Below the pieces are notes generated by a model. That model was not told where the DNA came from and did no database searches. It saw nothing but the letters and a program-made list of their open reading frames with translations. This document shows, one piece after another, positions 26,222 through 36,429 of a DNA stretch of 64,000 nt. Position numbers and translations under genes: made by a program. Source of the stretch: Hyphomicrobiales bacterium (GTDB lineage Bacteria; Pseudomonadota; Alphaproteobacteria; Rhizobiales; Rhizobiaceae); NCBI GenBank assembly GCA_900468285.1, contig UBTF01000007.1, forward strand, positions 124,001 to 188,000, read 5' to 3'. Within the stretch, counting starts at the first letter, position 1, and each line of letters opens with the position of its first letter.

Positions 26222-27166
26222 ATGACCGAGCGACGAAAAATCATTATCGACACCGACCCAGGTCAGGATGACGCGGCTGCCATCATGCTGGCGCTCGGCA
26301 GTCCGGAAGAGATCGAGATCCTCGGTCTTTGCGCGGTCGCTGGCAACGTGCCGCTGAAGCTGACAAGCCGCAATATCCGCATCGTTCTGGAACTGTGCGG
26401 CCGCACCGAAATCCCTGTCTATGAAGGCTGCGCGCGCCCGCTGGTGCGGGATCCGATCACGGCGGAACATGTGCACGGCAGCACTGGTCTCGATGGCCCT
26501 GTCCTGCCTGAGCCGACAATGACGGCTCAGGGCCAACACGCCGTTGACTTCATCATCGAAACCCTGCGTCGCGAACCCGAAGGCACGATCACGCTCTGCA
26601 CGCTGGGTGCCCTGACCAATATCGCGACCGCCCTGCAGAAGGCACCCGATATTGCCCCGCGCGTCAAGGAACTCGTGCTGATGGGCGGCGGCTTTTTCGA
26701 GGGCGGAAACATCACGCCCGCTGCCGAATTCAACATCTATGTCGATCCGCAGGCCGCAGATATCGTGTTCCGTTCCGGCATTCCGCTGGTCATGATGCCG
26801 CTCGACGTGACCCACAAGCTCTTGACCACCAAGACCCGCGTGGCAGCCATTCGCGATATCGGCACCCGTCCGGCCATTGCCATGGCCGAGATGCTGGAAT
26901 TCTTCGAGCGTTTCGACATCGAAAAATACGGCTCGGATGGCGGTCCGCTGCATGACCCCACCGTCATTGCCTATCTCATCAAGCCAGACCTGTTCGATGG
27001 TCGCGATTGCAATGTCGAGATCGAGGTGAACTCTGAGCTCACCATCGGCATGACGGTTGTCGACTGGTGGAAGGTAACGGGCCGCAAACCGAATGCCCGC
27101 GTGATGCGGGATGTCAATGCCGATGGCTTCTTTGCGCTTCTGACGGAGCGTTTTGCGCGGATCTGA
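26222..27166 (+). CDS. Inosine-uridine type nucleoside hydrolase
   Basis: The 314-residue enzyme cleaves the N-glycosidic bond of ribonucleosides to release base and ribose. The calcium-binding signature IIDTDPGQDDAAAIMLAL is at about residues 8-25, with GGGFFEGGNITPAAEFNIYVDPQAA in the middle and HDPTVIAYL supplying the late Asp ligand. Length matches the IunH family. Substrate preference (purine or pyrimidine) is not clear from sequence. It is divergent from hsp20; the released ribose could feed the ribokinase encoded at 34.6 kb. Confidence 0.93.
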   Translation: MTERRKIIIDTDPGQDDAAAIMLALGSPEEIEILGLCAVAGNVPLKLTSRNIRIVLELCGRTEIPVYEGCARPLVRDPITAEHVHGSTGLDGPVLPEPTMTAQGQHAVDFIIETLRREPEGTITLCTLGALTNIATALQKAPDIAPRVKELVLMGGGFFEGGNITPAAEFNIYVDPQAADIVFRSGIPLVMMPLDVTHKLLTTKTRVAAIRDIGTRPAIAMAEMLEFFERFDIEKYGSDGGPLHDPTVIAYLIKPDLFDGRDCNVEIEVNSELTIGMTVVDWWKVTGRKPNARVMRDVNADGFFALLTERFARI

Positions 27167-27179
27167 TTCTTGTCGCGTC

Positions 27180-27200
27180 ACCCCGGCCTTGGGCCGGGGT
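27180..27200. repeat. GC-rich palindromic element between convergent genes
   Basis: ACCCCGGCC-TTG-GGCCGGGGT is a perfect 9-base-pair hairpin between iunH-like and LOG genes. The core and the trailing TCCATTG resemble a palindrome dispersed in many alphaproteobacterial genomes. There is no U-run, though it may still act as a bidirectional transcription barrier. Confidence 0.5.
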
Positions 27201-27246
27201 CCATTGCGGTCATGTGCTGGTTGAGGGAGGCAAAGGAGCGCCTCAC

Positions 27247-28107
27247 TCAAAGCTCATAAAAATCGGCAACCACCTTCCATGCATCATCAGCCGTTTCGGC
27301 AAAATGCAGGAGCTCCATGTCCTCAGGCGCAATGGTTCCGAAATCGGCCAGCGCCTTGAAGTTGATGACGGAGCGCCAGAAGGCTTCTCCGAACAGGACC
27401 AGCGGAATGGGCGCCATGCGCTTGGTCTGGATCAGCGTCAGCGCTTCGAACAGCTCATCCATTGTGCCAAACCCGCCGGGGAAGACCACGATGGCCTTTG
27501 CGCGCATGAGAAAATGCATCTTGCGGATGGCGAAATAGTGGAAGTTGAAGCTGAGTTCCGGCGTGACATAGGGATTAGGCGCCTGCTCATGCGGCAGCAG
27601 GATGTTAAGGCCGATTGATGGCGCGCCCGCCTCCGATGCACCGCGATTGCCCGCTTCCATGACGCCCGGGCCGCCGCCGGTCACAACGACATATTCGCGG
27701 TGGTCGTATTTCTGCGCTTCGGTTGCGCAGAGCTTGGCGAATTTGCGGGCCTCATCATAATAGACGGAAGCAGCTTCAAGGTTCTTGCGCTGCGTTTCAT
27801 TGCGCGCCGCCCAAGCCTCGCCGCCGGGCTGGGGAATGCGGGCACCGCCGAACATGACCACGGTCGATTTGATGCCCCTTTCGGCCAGCATCATTTCCGT
27901 TTTCAGAAGCTCCAGCTGCAGCCTGACCGGACGCAATTCCTCGCGGCAGAGGAAATCGGGATCGTTGAAGGCAAGACGATAGGATGGCGAATCCGATTGT
28001 GGCGTCTTGGGAATGCCTTCAGCGCTCTGCTTGTCGTCGGAACTGCGCTTCAACGGATCCCAGACACCGTCCTTGCGCCGCAATTTGCCGTTTTTCAATT
28101 TCGCCAT
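27247..28107 (-). CDS. LOG family protein (TIGR00730, Rossmann-fold nucleotide hydrolase)
   Basis: The 286-residue product carries the PGGFGTMDELFE motif (FPGGFGTMDELFEALTLIQ) and the VVTGGGPGVMEAGNRGA loop that define the LOG/lysine-decarboxylase-like family. Some members release cytokinin bases from nucleotide monophosphates; others are purine/pyrimidine nucleotide hydrolases. The N-terminal 60 residues form a basic extension. ATG 28107 has AAAGG at good spacing; several in-frame starts lie upstream. It is divergent from dapD. The true substrate is uncertain. Confidence 0.88.
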   Translation of the reverse strand: MAKLKNGKLRRKDGVWDPLKRSSDDKQSAEGIPKTPQSDSPSYRLAFNDPDFLCREELRPVRLQLELLKTEMMLAERGIKSTVVMFGGARIPQPGGEAWAARNETQRKNLEAASVYYDEARKFAKLCATEAQKYDHREYVVVTGGGPGVMEAGNRGASEAGAPSIGLNILLPHEQAPNPYVTPELSFNFHYFAIRKMHFLMRAKAIVVFPGGFGTMDELFEALTLIQTKRMAPIPLVLFGEAFWRSVINFKALADFGTIAPEDMELLHFAETADDAWKVVADFYEL

Positions 28108-28141
28108 CGTCATGCCTTTCATATGCCCGCGCCAAATCACA

Positions 28142-28170
28142 TTGACGCCCTTCGAACACTCGCTTAGAGC
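28142..28170 (+). promoter_or_regulatory. Candidate housekeeping promoter for dapD
   Basis: TTGACG, 17 bases, TAGAGC. The -35 is good and spacing ideal; the -10 is poor. It would give a leader of about 70 bases before dapD. Confidence 0.35.
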
Positions 28171-28244
28171 AGTTGGCCATGTCCGGCCAGCGGTGCGGAT
28201 GTTTCCCAGCATTGACGATAGTCATCGAAGTTTAAGGAATTCTC

Positions 28245-29099
28245 ATGAGCAACCTGGAACATGGCTCCCTTGAAAGCATCATCGAAACCGCATTCGATAA
28301 TCGTGATAGCGTCAATCTCTCGACCAAGGGTGAAATTCGGGATGCCGTCGAAACATCTCTGAACCTTCTCGATACCGGCGAAGCACGCGTTGCCGAACGG
28401 CAGGCCGATGGTAGCTGGAAGGTCAATCAATGGCTGAAAAAGGCCGTGCTTCTGTCCTTCCGTCTCAACGACATGGAAATCGTGACCGGCGGCCCCGGCG
28501 AATCCACATGGTGGGACAAGGTGCCTTCCAAATTCGAGAACTGGGGCGAAAACCAGTTCCGCGGCGCAGGTTTCCGGGCCGTGCCCAATGCTGTCGTTCG
28601 CCGCTCGGCCTATATCGGCAAGAATGTCGTGCTGATGCCATCCTTCGTCAATCTCGGCGCCTATGTGGGTGAAGGTACCATGGTCGATACCTGGGCGACC
28701 GTTGGCTCCTGCGCACAGATCGGCAAGCATGTTCACCTGTCCGGCGGCGTCGGCATTGGTGGCGTTCTGGAGCCGCTTCAGGCGGGCCCGACCATCATCG
28801 AGGACAATTGCTTCATCGGCGCACGCTCCGAAGTGGTTGAAGGCTGCATCATTCGCGAAGGTGCCGTTCTCGGCATGGGCGTCTTCATCGGCAAGTCCAC
28901 CAAGATCGTCGATCGCGCCACCGGCTCCATTACCTATGGCGAAGTGCCGCCCTATTCCGTGGTCGTCGCTGGCACCATGCCCGGCAAGCCCTTCCCGAAT
29001 GGCGAAATGGGCCCAAGCCTCTACTGCGCCGTCATCGTCAAGACCGTCGATGAGAAGACGCGTTCCAAGACCGCCATCAACGAGTTGCTGCGCGACTAA
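28245..29099 (+). CDS. dapD: 2,3,4,5-tetrahydropyridine-2,6-dicarboxylate N-succinyltransferase
   Basis: DapD succinylates tetrahydrodipicolinate in the succinylase branch of lysine/diaminopimelate synthesis. The 284-residue protein has an alpha-helical N-terminal domain and a left-handed beta-helix of hexapeptide repeats from about residue 115 to 235 ([20 protein letters not shown] split across the start of the helix, [19 protein letters not shown], then [19 protein letters not shown]). AAGGA lies 6 bases before the ATG. dapE follows after 17 bases. Confidence 0.96.
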   Translation: MSNLEHGSLESIIETAFDNRDSVNLSTKGEIRDAVETSLNLLDTGEARVAERQADGSWKVNQWLKKAVLLSFRLNDMEIVTGGPGESTWWDKVPSKFENWGENQFRGAGFRAVPNAVVRRSAYIGKNVVLMPSFVNLGAYVGEGTMVDTWATVGSCAQIGKHVHLSGGVGIGGVLEPLQAGPTIIEDNCFIGARSEVVEGCIIREGAVLGMGVFIGKSTKIVDRATGSITYGEVPPYSVVVAGTMPGKPFPNGEMGPSLYCAVIVKTVDEKTRSKTAINELLRD

Positions 29100-29116
29100 G
29101 GGAAGTAGACCGACGC

Positions 29117-30310
29117 ATGAATGCCACCGATCCCGTCGCCAATCTGGCCGCTCTCATTCGTTGCCCCTCGGTAACGCCCGCAGAGGGTGGCGCGCTTGCT
29201 TTGCTCGAGAGCCTGCTCACTCCCCTCGGCTTTGCCGTTGAGCGCATGACGGCGACGGAGGAAGGCACGCCCGACGTCGAAAATCTCTACGCCCGCATCG
29301 GCAGCGAAGGTCCGCACCTCATGTTTGCGGGCCATACCGACGTGGTGCCCGTGGGGGATGAGGCGGCCTGGAGCCACCCGCCTTTCGCGGCAGAGATCGC
29401 TGGCGGAGACATGTTCGGACGCGGCGCCGTCGACATGAAGGGCGGTATCGCCTGCTTCGTCGCAGCCATTGCCCGCCATATCGAAAAACACGGGCAGCCG
29501 AAGGGTTCGATGTCCTTCCTGATTACCGGCGACGAGGAGGGCCCGTCCATCAACGGCACCTCCAAGCTGCTTGAATGGGCCGCCGCCAAAGGTGAGACCT
29601 GGGATGCCTGCGTGGTTGGCGAACCGACCAATCCCGATCAGCTCGGTGACATGATCAAGATCGGCCGGCGTGGATCGCTCTCGGGACACATCACGGTTCA
29701 CGGCGTTCAGGGCCATGCGGCCTATCCGCACCTTGCCGACAATCCCGTGCGCGGATTGCTGCAATTGACCCATGCATTGATGAGCCCGGCCTTCGACCAT
29801 GGCACGGACAACTTCCAGCCGTCCAATCTGGAGGTAACGACGGTCGATACCGGCAATGCGGCGACCAACGTCATTCCCGCCAGAGCAACCGCTGCCTTCA
29901 ACATTCGCTTCAACGACACATGGACGGCGGAGACCCTGCGTGCGGAAATCATCCGCCGTCTCGATGAAGCCGCCGCCACAGGCGACCTGCGGCCGGACCG
30001 TTCTCCCGTCAGATATGATCTGGTCTGGGCGGATCGGCCATCGCATGTTTTCCTCACGCGCAACAATGCCCTGATCTCGTCCCTGTCCGGCGCCGTGGCT
30101 GCCGTGACTGGCAAAGAGCCGAAGCTGTCCACAACGGGCGGCACATCGGATGCGCGTTTCATCAAGGATTATTGCCCTGTGGTGGAATTCGGCCTTGTCG
30201 GCCAGACCATGCATATGGTGGATGAGCGCGTGGCCGTTGAAGACCTGGAAACGCTGACCCGCATCTATCAAACCTTCATCGAGCGTTGGTTCGACCATGC
30301 CGTCAGCTAG
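29117..30310 (+). CDS. dapE: Succinyl-diaminopimelate desuccinylase
   Basis: DapE removes succinate from N-succinyl-LL-diaminopimelate. The 397-residue di-zinc M20 peptidase-fold enzyme shows [12 protein letters not shown] near residue 74, [10 protein letters not shown] near 103, the catalytic glutamate in [13 protein letters not shown] near 138, and [10 protein letters not shown] near 341. It follows dapD and overlaps the next membrane-protein gene by 14 bases, so the three are cotranscribed. Confidence 0.96.
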   Translation: MNATDPVANLAALIRCPSVTPAEGGALALLESLLTPLGFAVERMTATEEGTPDVENLYARIGSEGPHLMFAGHTDVVPVGDEAAWSHPPFAAEIAGGDMFGRGAVDMKGGIACFVAAIARHIEKHGQPKGSMSFLITGDEEGPSINGTSKLLEWAAAKGETWDACVVGEPTNPDQLGDMIKIGRRGSLSGHITVHGVQGHAAYPHLADNPVRGLLQLTHALMSPAFDHGTDNFQPSNLEVTTVDTGNAATNVIPARATAAFNIRFNDTWTAETLRAEIIRRLDEAAATGDLRPDRSPVRYDLVWADRPSHVFLTRNNALISSLSGAVAAVTGKEPKLSTTGGTSDARFIKDYCPVVEFGLVGQTMHMVDERVAVEDLETLTRIYQTFIERWFDHAVS

Positions 30311-30893
30311 TGAAGTCTCTCTCTATCTTCGGGGATTATGGCTGCTGTTCCTGGGAGATCCCGCAGGCGGACGCCTGCTCGACCTGACGGAACGCGGCAT
30401 GTTCCGCTCCTTCTACGCCGCGCTCTGGTGCCTGCCGTCCATGGCGCTGTCCTGGTACTGGTGGCATGAAGCCTATGTCGCGACGCTGCCGCGAGGTCTT
30501 GGAACCGGCGGAATCTTTTTCCTGCGCCTTGCCATGGTCGAGGCCATCTGCTGGATGGTGCCGCTGATCCTGATCGGAATTTTGTTGCTTGCCTATGGCG
30601 CAAAGCAGAAGTTCAACGCGCTGGTCGTGGTCGCCAACTGGCTGTCGCTTCCCTTTTCCTACGGCTATGCAACATTGATCCTGATTGCGCTGTTCCTGCC
30701 GCGTTTGCAGGGCATCGTTGCGATCCTGTGGTTTGCCCTGTTGCTGATGCTGGTCTTCAGCTTTTCGCGCATCGTCAAGTTCTTCATACGCGATCAGCCG
30801 TTGCTGGTCGCCGCCGTCGTCATGACGCTGCTCATTCCCGGCATGATCCTGTCGGAACTGCTGCAACGCTTCCTTGGCGTCTATCCGAGCTGA
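30297..30893 (+). CDS. Conserved hypothetical inner-membrane protein
   Basis: I do not recognise a characterised family. The 198-residue product has five to six hydrophobic segments (around residues 40-57, 77-100, 108-130, 135-160 and 165-190) and almost no soluble parts. Its start lies 14 bases inside dapE, so translation is coupled to the lysine/peptidoglycan precursor genes; a role near the envelope is possible but not shown. Confidence 0.8.
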   Translation: MPSASEVSLYLRGLWLLFLGDPAGGRLLDLTERGMFRSFYAALWCLPSMALSWYWWHEAYVATLPRGLGTGGIFFLRLAMVEAICWMVPLILIGILLLAYGAKQKFNALVVVANWLSLPFSYGYATLILIALFLPRLQGIVAILWFALLLMLVFSFSRIVKFFIRDQPLLVAAVVMTLLIPGMILSELLQRFLGVYPS

Positions 30894-30913
30894 AGCTTAC
30901 ACGGGCGCGATCA

Positions 30914-31717
30914 TCACAGATCGTCATCCGCAACCGCCGTCTCCGTTTTTGGCAGACGCTGCGGTATCACGTCGGGATAATCCACCTGCATGAAATAGAG
31001 CCCATCCGGTGGCGCCACCGGACCGCAGGCCTTGCGGTCGCGGGCTTCCAGCGCTGCTGCGACGTCATCGACACTCATCGCTCCCTCACCCGCAAGCTTC
31101 AGCGTGCCGGCAAAAGACCGGATCTGGTTATGCAGAAAGCTTTGCGCCGTCGCGCGTATCTCGATCAGGTCGCCGTCGCGGGTCACATCCAGACGGTCGA
31201 GCGTCCTTATAGGGCTGTTGGCCTGGCAATGCACGGAACGGAAGGTGGTGAAATCATGCCGCCCGACAAGCACCTGGGCCGCCTCATGCATCCTGATATG
31301 ATCGAGGTCTTTCGATACCCACCAGGCCCGCTTGTGTTCCAGCGCCAGCCGTGATTTGCGGCAGATGATCCGGTAGAGATAGTGACGGCGCAGGGCGGAA
31401 AAACGCGCGTCGAAATCCTCCGTCACGGCGTCGACATCCAGCACCGATATGGCCTCACCCGCCATGGCAAGATGGGCATTCAGCGCATTGCGCAGCTTGT
31501 AGGGTTCCCAATCCCGCGACAGATCGACATGCGTGACCTGCCCTTTCGCATGGACACCGGAATCGGTACGGCCAGCACCGCGAAAGCTGACGCTTTCCTT
31601 CGTCAGCGACAAAACGGCAGCTTCGAGCGCACCCTGAACCGATGGCCCATTGCTCTGCCTCTGCCAGCCGAAATAGGGCGAGCCATCATATTCGACAGTC
31701 ATGCGAAAGCGTGGCAT
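30914..31717 (-). CDS. truA: tRNA pseudouridine(38-40) synthase
   Basis: TruA isomerises uridines 38-40 in the anticodon arm. The 267-residue protein has the catalytic Asp52 within [13 protein letters not shown], with [16 protein letters not shown] at the N-terminus and [13 protein letters not shown] near residue 200. The ATG at 31717 overlaps the fmt stop by one base (TGATG), so I reject the longer frame upstream. It is the last gene of def-fmt-truA. Confidence 0.96.
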   Translation of the reverse strand: MPRFRMTVEYDGSPYFGWQRQSNGPSVQGALEAAVLSLTKESVSFRGAGRTDSGVHAKGQVTHVDLSRDWEPYKLRNALNAHLAMAGEAISVLDVDAVTEDFDARFSALRRHYLYRIICRKSRLALEHKRAWWVSKDLDHIRMHEAAQVLVGRHDFTTFRSVHCQANSPIRTLDRLDVTRDGDLIEIRATAQSFLHNQIRSFAGTLKLAGEGAMSVDDVAAALEARDRKACGPVAPPDGLYFMQVDYPDVIPQRLPKTETAVADDDL

Positions 31718-32652
31718 CAGCCGAGCCTCGTTCCGACGGAGACGGGCGTGCCGCGCAGGAAATCTGCAGCCAGCATCGGCTTGCCGCCTGCCTTTTGCAG
31801 CCGCAGAAGCCGCACCGCCCCGCTTGCGCAAGCGATGGTGAGCGCATCATCCAGCACGGAACCGGCTTCACCCATGCCGCTCGCCATCTCCGTTGCCAGA
31901 ACTTTGACCCGCTCCGGCTTGCCGCCAATCTCCATCTCGAACCAAGCGCCCGGAAAGGGCGAGAGGCCACGAATATGATTGTGCACATCCTGGCTTGACC
32001 GGGAAAACTGGATGCGCGTTTCGGCCTTGTCGATCTTGGCAGCGTAGAGAACGCCGTCTTCCGCCTGGGGTGTCAGCGGCAGATCGCCATCTTCCAGTTT
32101 CAGCATGGCTTCACGCATCAGCCGCGCACCTGCCAGCATCAGGCTGTCATGCAATTCGCCAGCCGTCATGTTCGGCTCGATGGCGACATGCGCGGTCAGC
32201 GCAACGGGGCCGGTATCCAGCCCCTTTTCCATCTGCATCACCATCATGCCGGTTTCGGTATCGCCTGCCATGATGGCGCGTTGAATGGGAGCAGCGCCGC
32301 GCCAGCGCGGCAGGAGTGATGCATGGCCGTTGTAGCACCCAAGGCGCGTTCCGCTCAAAATCGCTTCGGGCAGCAGCAGCCCATAGGCGACAACCACCGC
32401 GACATCCGCGTTGAATGCCTTGAATTCCGCTCTGTCTTCTTCCGCCTTGAAATTGAGGGGCGTCAGAACGGGAAGGCCGAGCAATTCGGCAGCCTGATGA
32501 ACGGGAGATTTCTGCAGATCCAGTCCGCGACGTCCACCGGGCCTTGGTGGCTGCGTATAGACAGCGGCGATGTCATGACCCGCATCGACGAGTGCGCGCA
32601 GGGTGGGAACGGAGAATTCCGGTGTGCCCATGAAAATGATGCGCAATGACAT
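31717..32652 (-). CDS. fmt: Methionyl-tRNA formyltransferase
   Basis: Fmt adds a formyl group to initiator Met-tRNA using 10-formyl-tetrahydrofolate. The 311-residue enzyme opens with [17 protein letters not shown] and carries the catalytic region [20 protein letters not shown] (Asn, His of the HxSLLP motif). Start chosen at ATG 32652 before MSLRIIFMG. It lies between def and truA on the minus strand, 48 bases after def; Def later removes the formyl group from nascent chains. Confidence 0.96.
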   Translation of the reverse strand: MSLRIIFMGTPEFSVPTLRALVDAGHDIAAVYTQPPRPGGRRGLDLQKSPVHQAAELLGLPVLTPLNFKAEEDRAEFKAFNADVAVVVAYGLLLPEAILSGTRLGCYNGHASLLPRWRGAAPIQRAIMAGDTETGMMVMQMEKGLDTGPVALTAHVAIEPNMTAGELHDSLMLAGARLMREAMLKLEDGDLPLTPQAEDGVLYAAKIDKAETRIQFSRSSQDVHNHIRGLSPFPGAWFEMEIGGKPERVKVLATEMASGMGEAGSVLDDALTIACASGAVRLLRLQKAGGKPMLAADFLRGTPVSVGTRLG

Positions 32653-32700
32653 GTTCGTCCCCTGCCCTGCCGGCCGCACGTCCAACCTTTAGCCGGAGAC

Positions 32701-33213
32701 CTAGATTTTTGCGCGGGCCGCTTTGGTGAATTTCTTGATGACCATATCCCGCTTCAACCGGGAAATATGATCGATGAACAGGACGCCATTGAGATGGTCG
32801 ATCTCATGCTGGAGGCAGGTGGCCAGCAGGCCGTCTGCTTCTACTGTCTGCTTCTTGCCGTCCCGGTCGATATATTCAACGGTCAGTGCGGCAGGGCGTT
32901 CCACCTCGGCATAATAGTCGGGAATGGAAAGACAGCCCTCCTCATAGGTCGAAACATCATCGGAGACTTTGAGGATTTCCGGATTGATGAAGACAACCGG
33001 CTTTCTTTCCTCGTCTTCGCGGGAAATGTCGATGACCAGCATACGGCGGGGAACGCCGATCTGGATGGCAGCCAAGCCAATACCGGGCGCATCATACATG
33101 GTTTCCAGCATATCGTCGGCAAGACGCACGATCTCGGCATCCACCTGTTCGACAGGCTTGGATTTCTCGCGCAACAGAGGATCAGGCAGAATAATGAGCG
33201 GTTTGATGGTCAT
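32701..33213 (-). CDS. def: Peptide deformylase
   Basis: This 170-residue metalloenzyme removes the N-formyl group from new proteins. All three family motifs are present: [11 protein letters not shown] (residues about 46-56), EGCLSIP with the cysteine metal ligand near 92, and QHEIDHLNG with the catalytic Glu and two His ligands near 137. It is the first gene of def-fmt-truA and is divergent from rmuC. Confidence 0.96.
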   Translation of the reverse strand: MTIKPLIILPDPLLREKSKPVEQVDAEIVRLADDMLETMYDAPGIGLAAIQIGVPRRMLVIDISREDEERKPVVFINPEILKVSDDVSTYEEGCLSIPDYYAEVERPAALTVEYIDRDGKKQTVEADGLLATCLQHEIDHLNGVLFIDHISRLKRDMVIKKFTKAARAKI

Positions 33214-33360
33214 GGCTTCCCATAACCCATCTCATCTTTCTAGGAAACAAAAAATAGAGGCCTGGAGATCCTGTTTTACAGGCAGGTCAGGACTCATTTC
33301 GGCCCGATAAATGTTCTTGGTTTGATCTTACGAATCACCGGAAATCTGTTAGATTTGCTC

Positions 33361-34560
33361 ATGAACATTGATCTTGCCGCATTCGGTACCACAGCTTTCA
33401 GTCTCGGTAACCTCCAGATATCGGTCGGTGCTTTGCTCGGCATCGTCGTGGCGGGCTGTCTTGTCGCCGCAATCTTCGCCTGGCGCCGCCAACCGCCGCC
33501 GGTCGATCAATCCCGCGACGAGATTACCGAACTCTTGAGAACGCAGTCAGAGCTTCACGGTCGTATCGCCGCGATGACCGAAACCTTGAGCGCGCGCCAG
33601 AACGAAATGAGCCAGACGTTGAACGAGCGGCTCGATGGCATGTCGCAGCGGATCGGCTCAACTTTGACGGAACAGACGCGCTCCACGCATGAGAACCTCA
33701 GCAAGCTGCAGGAGAGGCTCGCGGTCATCGATGCCGCGCAGGGCAATATTCAGGATCTCGCCAAGGACGTGATCGGGCTGCAGGCCATTCTCTCCAACAA
33801 GCAGACGCGGGGCGCGTTCGGGCAGGCGCGCATGGAAGCCCTTATTGCCGATGCCCTGCCGTCAGGGTCCTATCAGTTGCAGCCGACCCTCTCCAACGGC
33901 TTCCGGCCCGATTGCACCATTAGGATGCCCAACAACGCGCCTCCGCTCGTCATAGACGCGAAATTTCCGCTCGAGGCATGGAATGCGTTGAAGGCCGACG
34001 ATGCGCCCGAGGCCAAGCGTGCGGCCACACAGCAGTTCCGTCGAGACATGGAAGTGCATATCCGCGATGTGGCTGAGAAATATCTGATTTCCGGCGAGAC
34101 ACAGGATACGGCCTTCATCTTCGTGCCATCGGAATCCATCTTTGCCGACATCCACCAGCATTTCGAGCCGCTGGTGCAGCGCGCGCACCGCTCCCGCGTC
34201 GTCATCGTGTCCCCCTCCCTGCTGATGCTGTCGGTACAGGTCATTCAGTCCGTTCTGAAAGACCAGAGAATGCGCGAGCAGGCGCATCTCATTCAGGGCG
34301 AAGTCGCGCTTTTGATGGATGATGTACGCCGTCTGGATGAGCGGACCCGCAAGCTGCAAGCCCATTTCGGGCTGGCGCAGAAGGACGTGGATATGATGCT
34401 GACCTCTTCGGAAAAGGTTCTGGCACGCGGCGTGAAAATCGAGAGCCTTGATTTTTCGCCATCCCAGAAGGAAATCGCCCATATCGAGGCCGAGCAGCTG
34501 CGCCGTCTGGCCGAGGGCCGCTCCAATGTGGCGAAGCTGAGAGTGGTTGACGACGAGTGA
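33361..34560 (+). CDS. rmuC: DNA recombination protein RmuC
   Basis: The 399-residue protein has an N-terminal membrane anchor (LQISVGALLGIVVAGCLVAAI split near residues 15-37), a coiled coil at about 45-140, and the C-terminal RmuC nuclease-like domain with AFGQARMEALIADALP, PLVIDAKFPLEAW, FIFVPSESIFADI and VVIVSPSLLML. RmuC limits inversions at short repeats in E. coli; biochemical activity is unproven. I used ATG 33361; TTG 33322 is in frame upstream and neither has a clear ribosome site. Confidence 0.92.
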   Translation: MNIDLAAFGTTAFSLGNLQISVGALLGIVVAGCLVAAIFAWRRQPPPVDQSRDEITELLRTQSELHGRIAAMTETLSARQNEMSQTLNERLDGMSQRIGSTLTEQTRSTHENLSKLQERLAVIDAAQGNIQDLAKDVIGLQAILSNKQTRGAFGQARMEALIADALPSGSYQLQPTLSNGFRPDCTIRMPNNAPPLVIDAKFPLEAWNALKADDAPEAKRAATQQFRRDMEVHIRDVAEKYLISGETQDTAFIFVPSESIFADIHQHFEPLVQRAHRSRVVIVSPSLLMLSVQVIQSVLKDQRMREQAHLIQGEVALLMDDVRRLDERTRKLQAHFGLAQKDVDMMLTSSEKVLARGVKIESLDFSPSQKEIAHIEAEQLRRLAEGRSNVAKLRVVDDE

Positions 34561-34621
34561 TCCACTCGGCAAAGTCTGCGCTCATTCCAACTCGCTTAAT
34601 CCTTATTTCGGAACAACCCGC

Positions 34622-35521
34622 ATGATCACAGTTTTCGGCTCCATCAACATGGACCTCGTTGCCATTTCCGACCGCCTGCCGAAGCCCGGTGAGACCGTGA
34701 CGGGCAAGACCTTCTCCACCGCCGCAGGCGGCAAGGGCGCAAACCAGGCGCTGGCTGCGCGGCGTGCCGGCGCTACCGTGAAGATGGCGGGCGCCATCGG
34801 CGACGATGCTTTTGCCGCACCCGCCCTCACATTGCTGCGGGACGCGCGGGCCGATCTCGCACTCGTCAAGACCGTCGCCGAGCCCACCGGCACCGCCGTC
34901 ATCCTCATCGGTGAGGGCGGCGAGAACATGATTTCGGTCATTCCCGCGGCCAATGGCGAGGTCTCGGAGAGCGATGCCGACCGGGCCGTCTCTGAAATGG
35001 CGGCTGGCGATATTCTGATGCTGCAATTTGAAATACCGGCACAGGCCATCGAAGCTGCCTTGAAAGCCGCCAAGGCAAAGCGTGTGACGACCATCATCAA
35101 CACGGCACCGCTGACGTCGCAGGCTCAGCGTCTGTCACGGATGGCTGATATCGTGATTGCCAACGAAACCGAATTCGAACTGCTGATCGGCAAGAGCGAC
35201 CTGTCGTCCGGTGAGCGAGAGAAAGAACTTGCCGCCCTTCATGACGAGACCGGTCAGACGCTTATCGTCACGCTGGGAGCAGAAGGCGTCATCGCCATCC
35301 GCAATGGCAAGCTGGTCCGGGCCAAGGGCCTGAAGATCGAGCCGGTCGATACCGTGGGTGCGGGTGATACATTCTGCGGCTATCTCGCCGCCAGCCTCGA
35401 TGCAGGTCTCGATTTCGAGGCGGCGCTTCGCCGCGCAGCCGTCGCCGGATCGCTTGCCTGCACGCGGGAAGGCGCACAGCCATCCATTCCGGTCGCATCA
35501 GAGGTGGATGCGAAAATCTGA
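34622..35521 (+). CDS. rbsK: Ribokinase
   Basis: The 299-residue PfkB-family enzyme phosphorylates ribose at O5. It shows FGSINMDLVA near the start, the substrate loop TAAGGKGANQALAARRAG near residue 40, and the ATP/anion-hole motif DTVGAGDTFCGYLAA with the catalytic Asp near residue 247. ATG 34622 begins the conserved fold; the longer upstream frame overlaps no ribosome site. It stands 61 bases after rmuC without an attached ribose transporter and converges on trmB. Confidence 0.92.
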   Translation: MITVFGSINMDLVAISDRLPKPGETVTGKTFSTAAGGKGANQALAARRAGATVKMAGAIGDDAFAAPALTLLRDARADLALVKTVAEPTGTAVILIGEGGENMISVIPAANGEVSESDADRAVSEMAAGDILMLQFEIPAQAIEAALKAAKAKRVTTIINTAPLTSQAQRLSRMADIVIANETEFELLIGKSDLSSGEREKELAALHDETGQTLIVTLGAEGVIAIRNGKLVRAKGLKIEPVDTVGAGDTFCGYLAASLDAGLDFEAALRRAAVAGSLACTREGAQPSIPVASEVDAKI

Positions 35522-35524
35522 CGC

Positions 35525-36223
35525 TCAGCGTCGGATGAATGTGAGATAGGCGGAGCTGCGACCCTCGCGCTTCGCCTTGTTCTCATAGCGCGTGCCCGGC
35601 CATGTATCGAACGGCGTCGTCCAGTCGGCAGACACCTGCGCTGTCCACTCGAAACCGCCATGCGCGGCGCAATGCTGCAGCGTCCAGTTGATGTAGGTGT
35701 CGATGTCTGACGCGAAGCAGAATTTGCCGCCGGGTTTCAGCACACGATGAAAGCGGGCCAGATTGACGTCAGAGACGAAGCGCCGCTTCCAGTGCTTCTT
35801 CTTCGGCCATGGATCCGGATAGAGCAGATCGATATGGTCAATGCAGGCATCCGGCAGCCAGTCCAGAAGCTGCGTCGCATCATCATCGTAAAGGCGGATG
35901 TTCATCAGCTCGCGCTCACGCACGCTGCCAAGAAGCTTTGCCATGGAATTGACGAAGGGCTCGACGCCGATAAAGCCGGTTGAGGGGGTTTCAGAGGCGC
36001 GGTGAACCAGATGTTCGCCGCCGCCAAAGCCGATTTCGAGGCGAATGGATTTCACATCGGCGGGAAAGAGAGCGGCGAGGTTCTTGGGCGGCTGCGTCGC
36101 CAGGTCCACCTTCAAAAGCGGCAGAAGGGTCTCGATGGTATCGACCTGCTGGTTGCGCAGCGGCTTGCCCTTACGCCTTCCAAAAAACGCTTCCGTTGCG
36201 CGTGAACGCCGCTCTTCCGTCAT
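35525..36223 (-). CDS. trmB: tRNA (guanine-46-N7)-methyltransferase
   Basis: TrmB methylates G46 of tRNA with S-adenosylmethionine. The 232-residue protein has the SAM-binding motif [16 protein letters not shown] near residue 60 and the family signature [16 protein letters not shown] near 135. I prefer ATG 36223 (GAGAG upstream) over the in-frame GTG 36232 and TTG 36229. It follows metK, which makes its cofactor, after a 206-base gap with two hairpins. Confidence 0.94.
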   Translation of the reverse strand: MTEERRSRATEAFFGRRKGKPLRNQQVDTIETLLPLLKVDLATQPPKNLAALFPADVKSIRLEIGFGGGEHLVHRASETPSTGFIGVEPFVNSMAKLLGSVRERELMNIRLYDDDATQLLDWLPDACIDHIDLLYPDPWPKKKHWKRRFVSDVNLARFHRVLKPGGKFCFASDIDTYINWTLQHCAAHGGFEWTAQVSADWTTPFDTWPGTRYENKAKREGRSSAYLTFIRR

Positions 36224-36250
36224 TTCCAACACTCTCAGACAAATGGATAA

Positions 36251-36283
36251 CCCGCACGGCGCCTGTTTTTCGCGCCGTGCGGG
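36251..36283 (-). terminator. Strong stem-loop between metK and trmB
   Basis: CCCGCACGGCGC (36251-36262) and GCGCCGTGCGGG (36272-36283) form a perfect 12-base-pair stem with a 9-base loop. No U-run follows on the minus strand, where it ends about 28 bases before trmB, so it may be a Rho-assisted terminator, mRNA-stabilising end or attenuator. Confidence 0.5.
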
Positions 36284-36341
36284 TTCAAAACGTTCAGACC
36301 GTATCTCTCAATCGACGCTGATTGACAAGCCTTGGATGGCA

Positions 36342-36365
36342 ATGCGCGCCCGGGTGGACGCGCAT
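36342..36365 (-). terminator. Second stem-loop downstream of metK
   Basis: ATGCGCG (36342-36348) pairs with CGCGCAT (36359-36365) around a 10-base loop, about 65 bases after the metK stop. There is no U-run; function uncertain. Confidence 0.35.
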
Positions 36366-36429
36366 GCCTGCTCCAATTTTCATCCCGGCATCGAGTGACC
36401 GAATACCAATCGGGCTATCGGCCAGATGC

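Noticed and set aside
35515-35533. GACGCT-C-AGCGTC inverted repeat across the rbsK and trmB stop codons as a terminator
   Set aside because: The loop is too small and no U-run follows in either direction; most of it is coding sequence.
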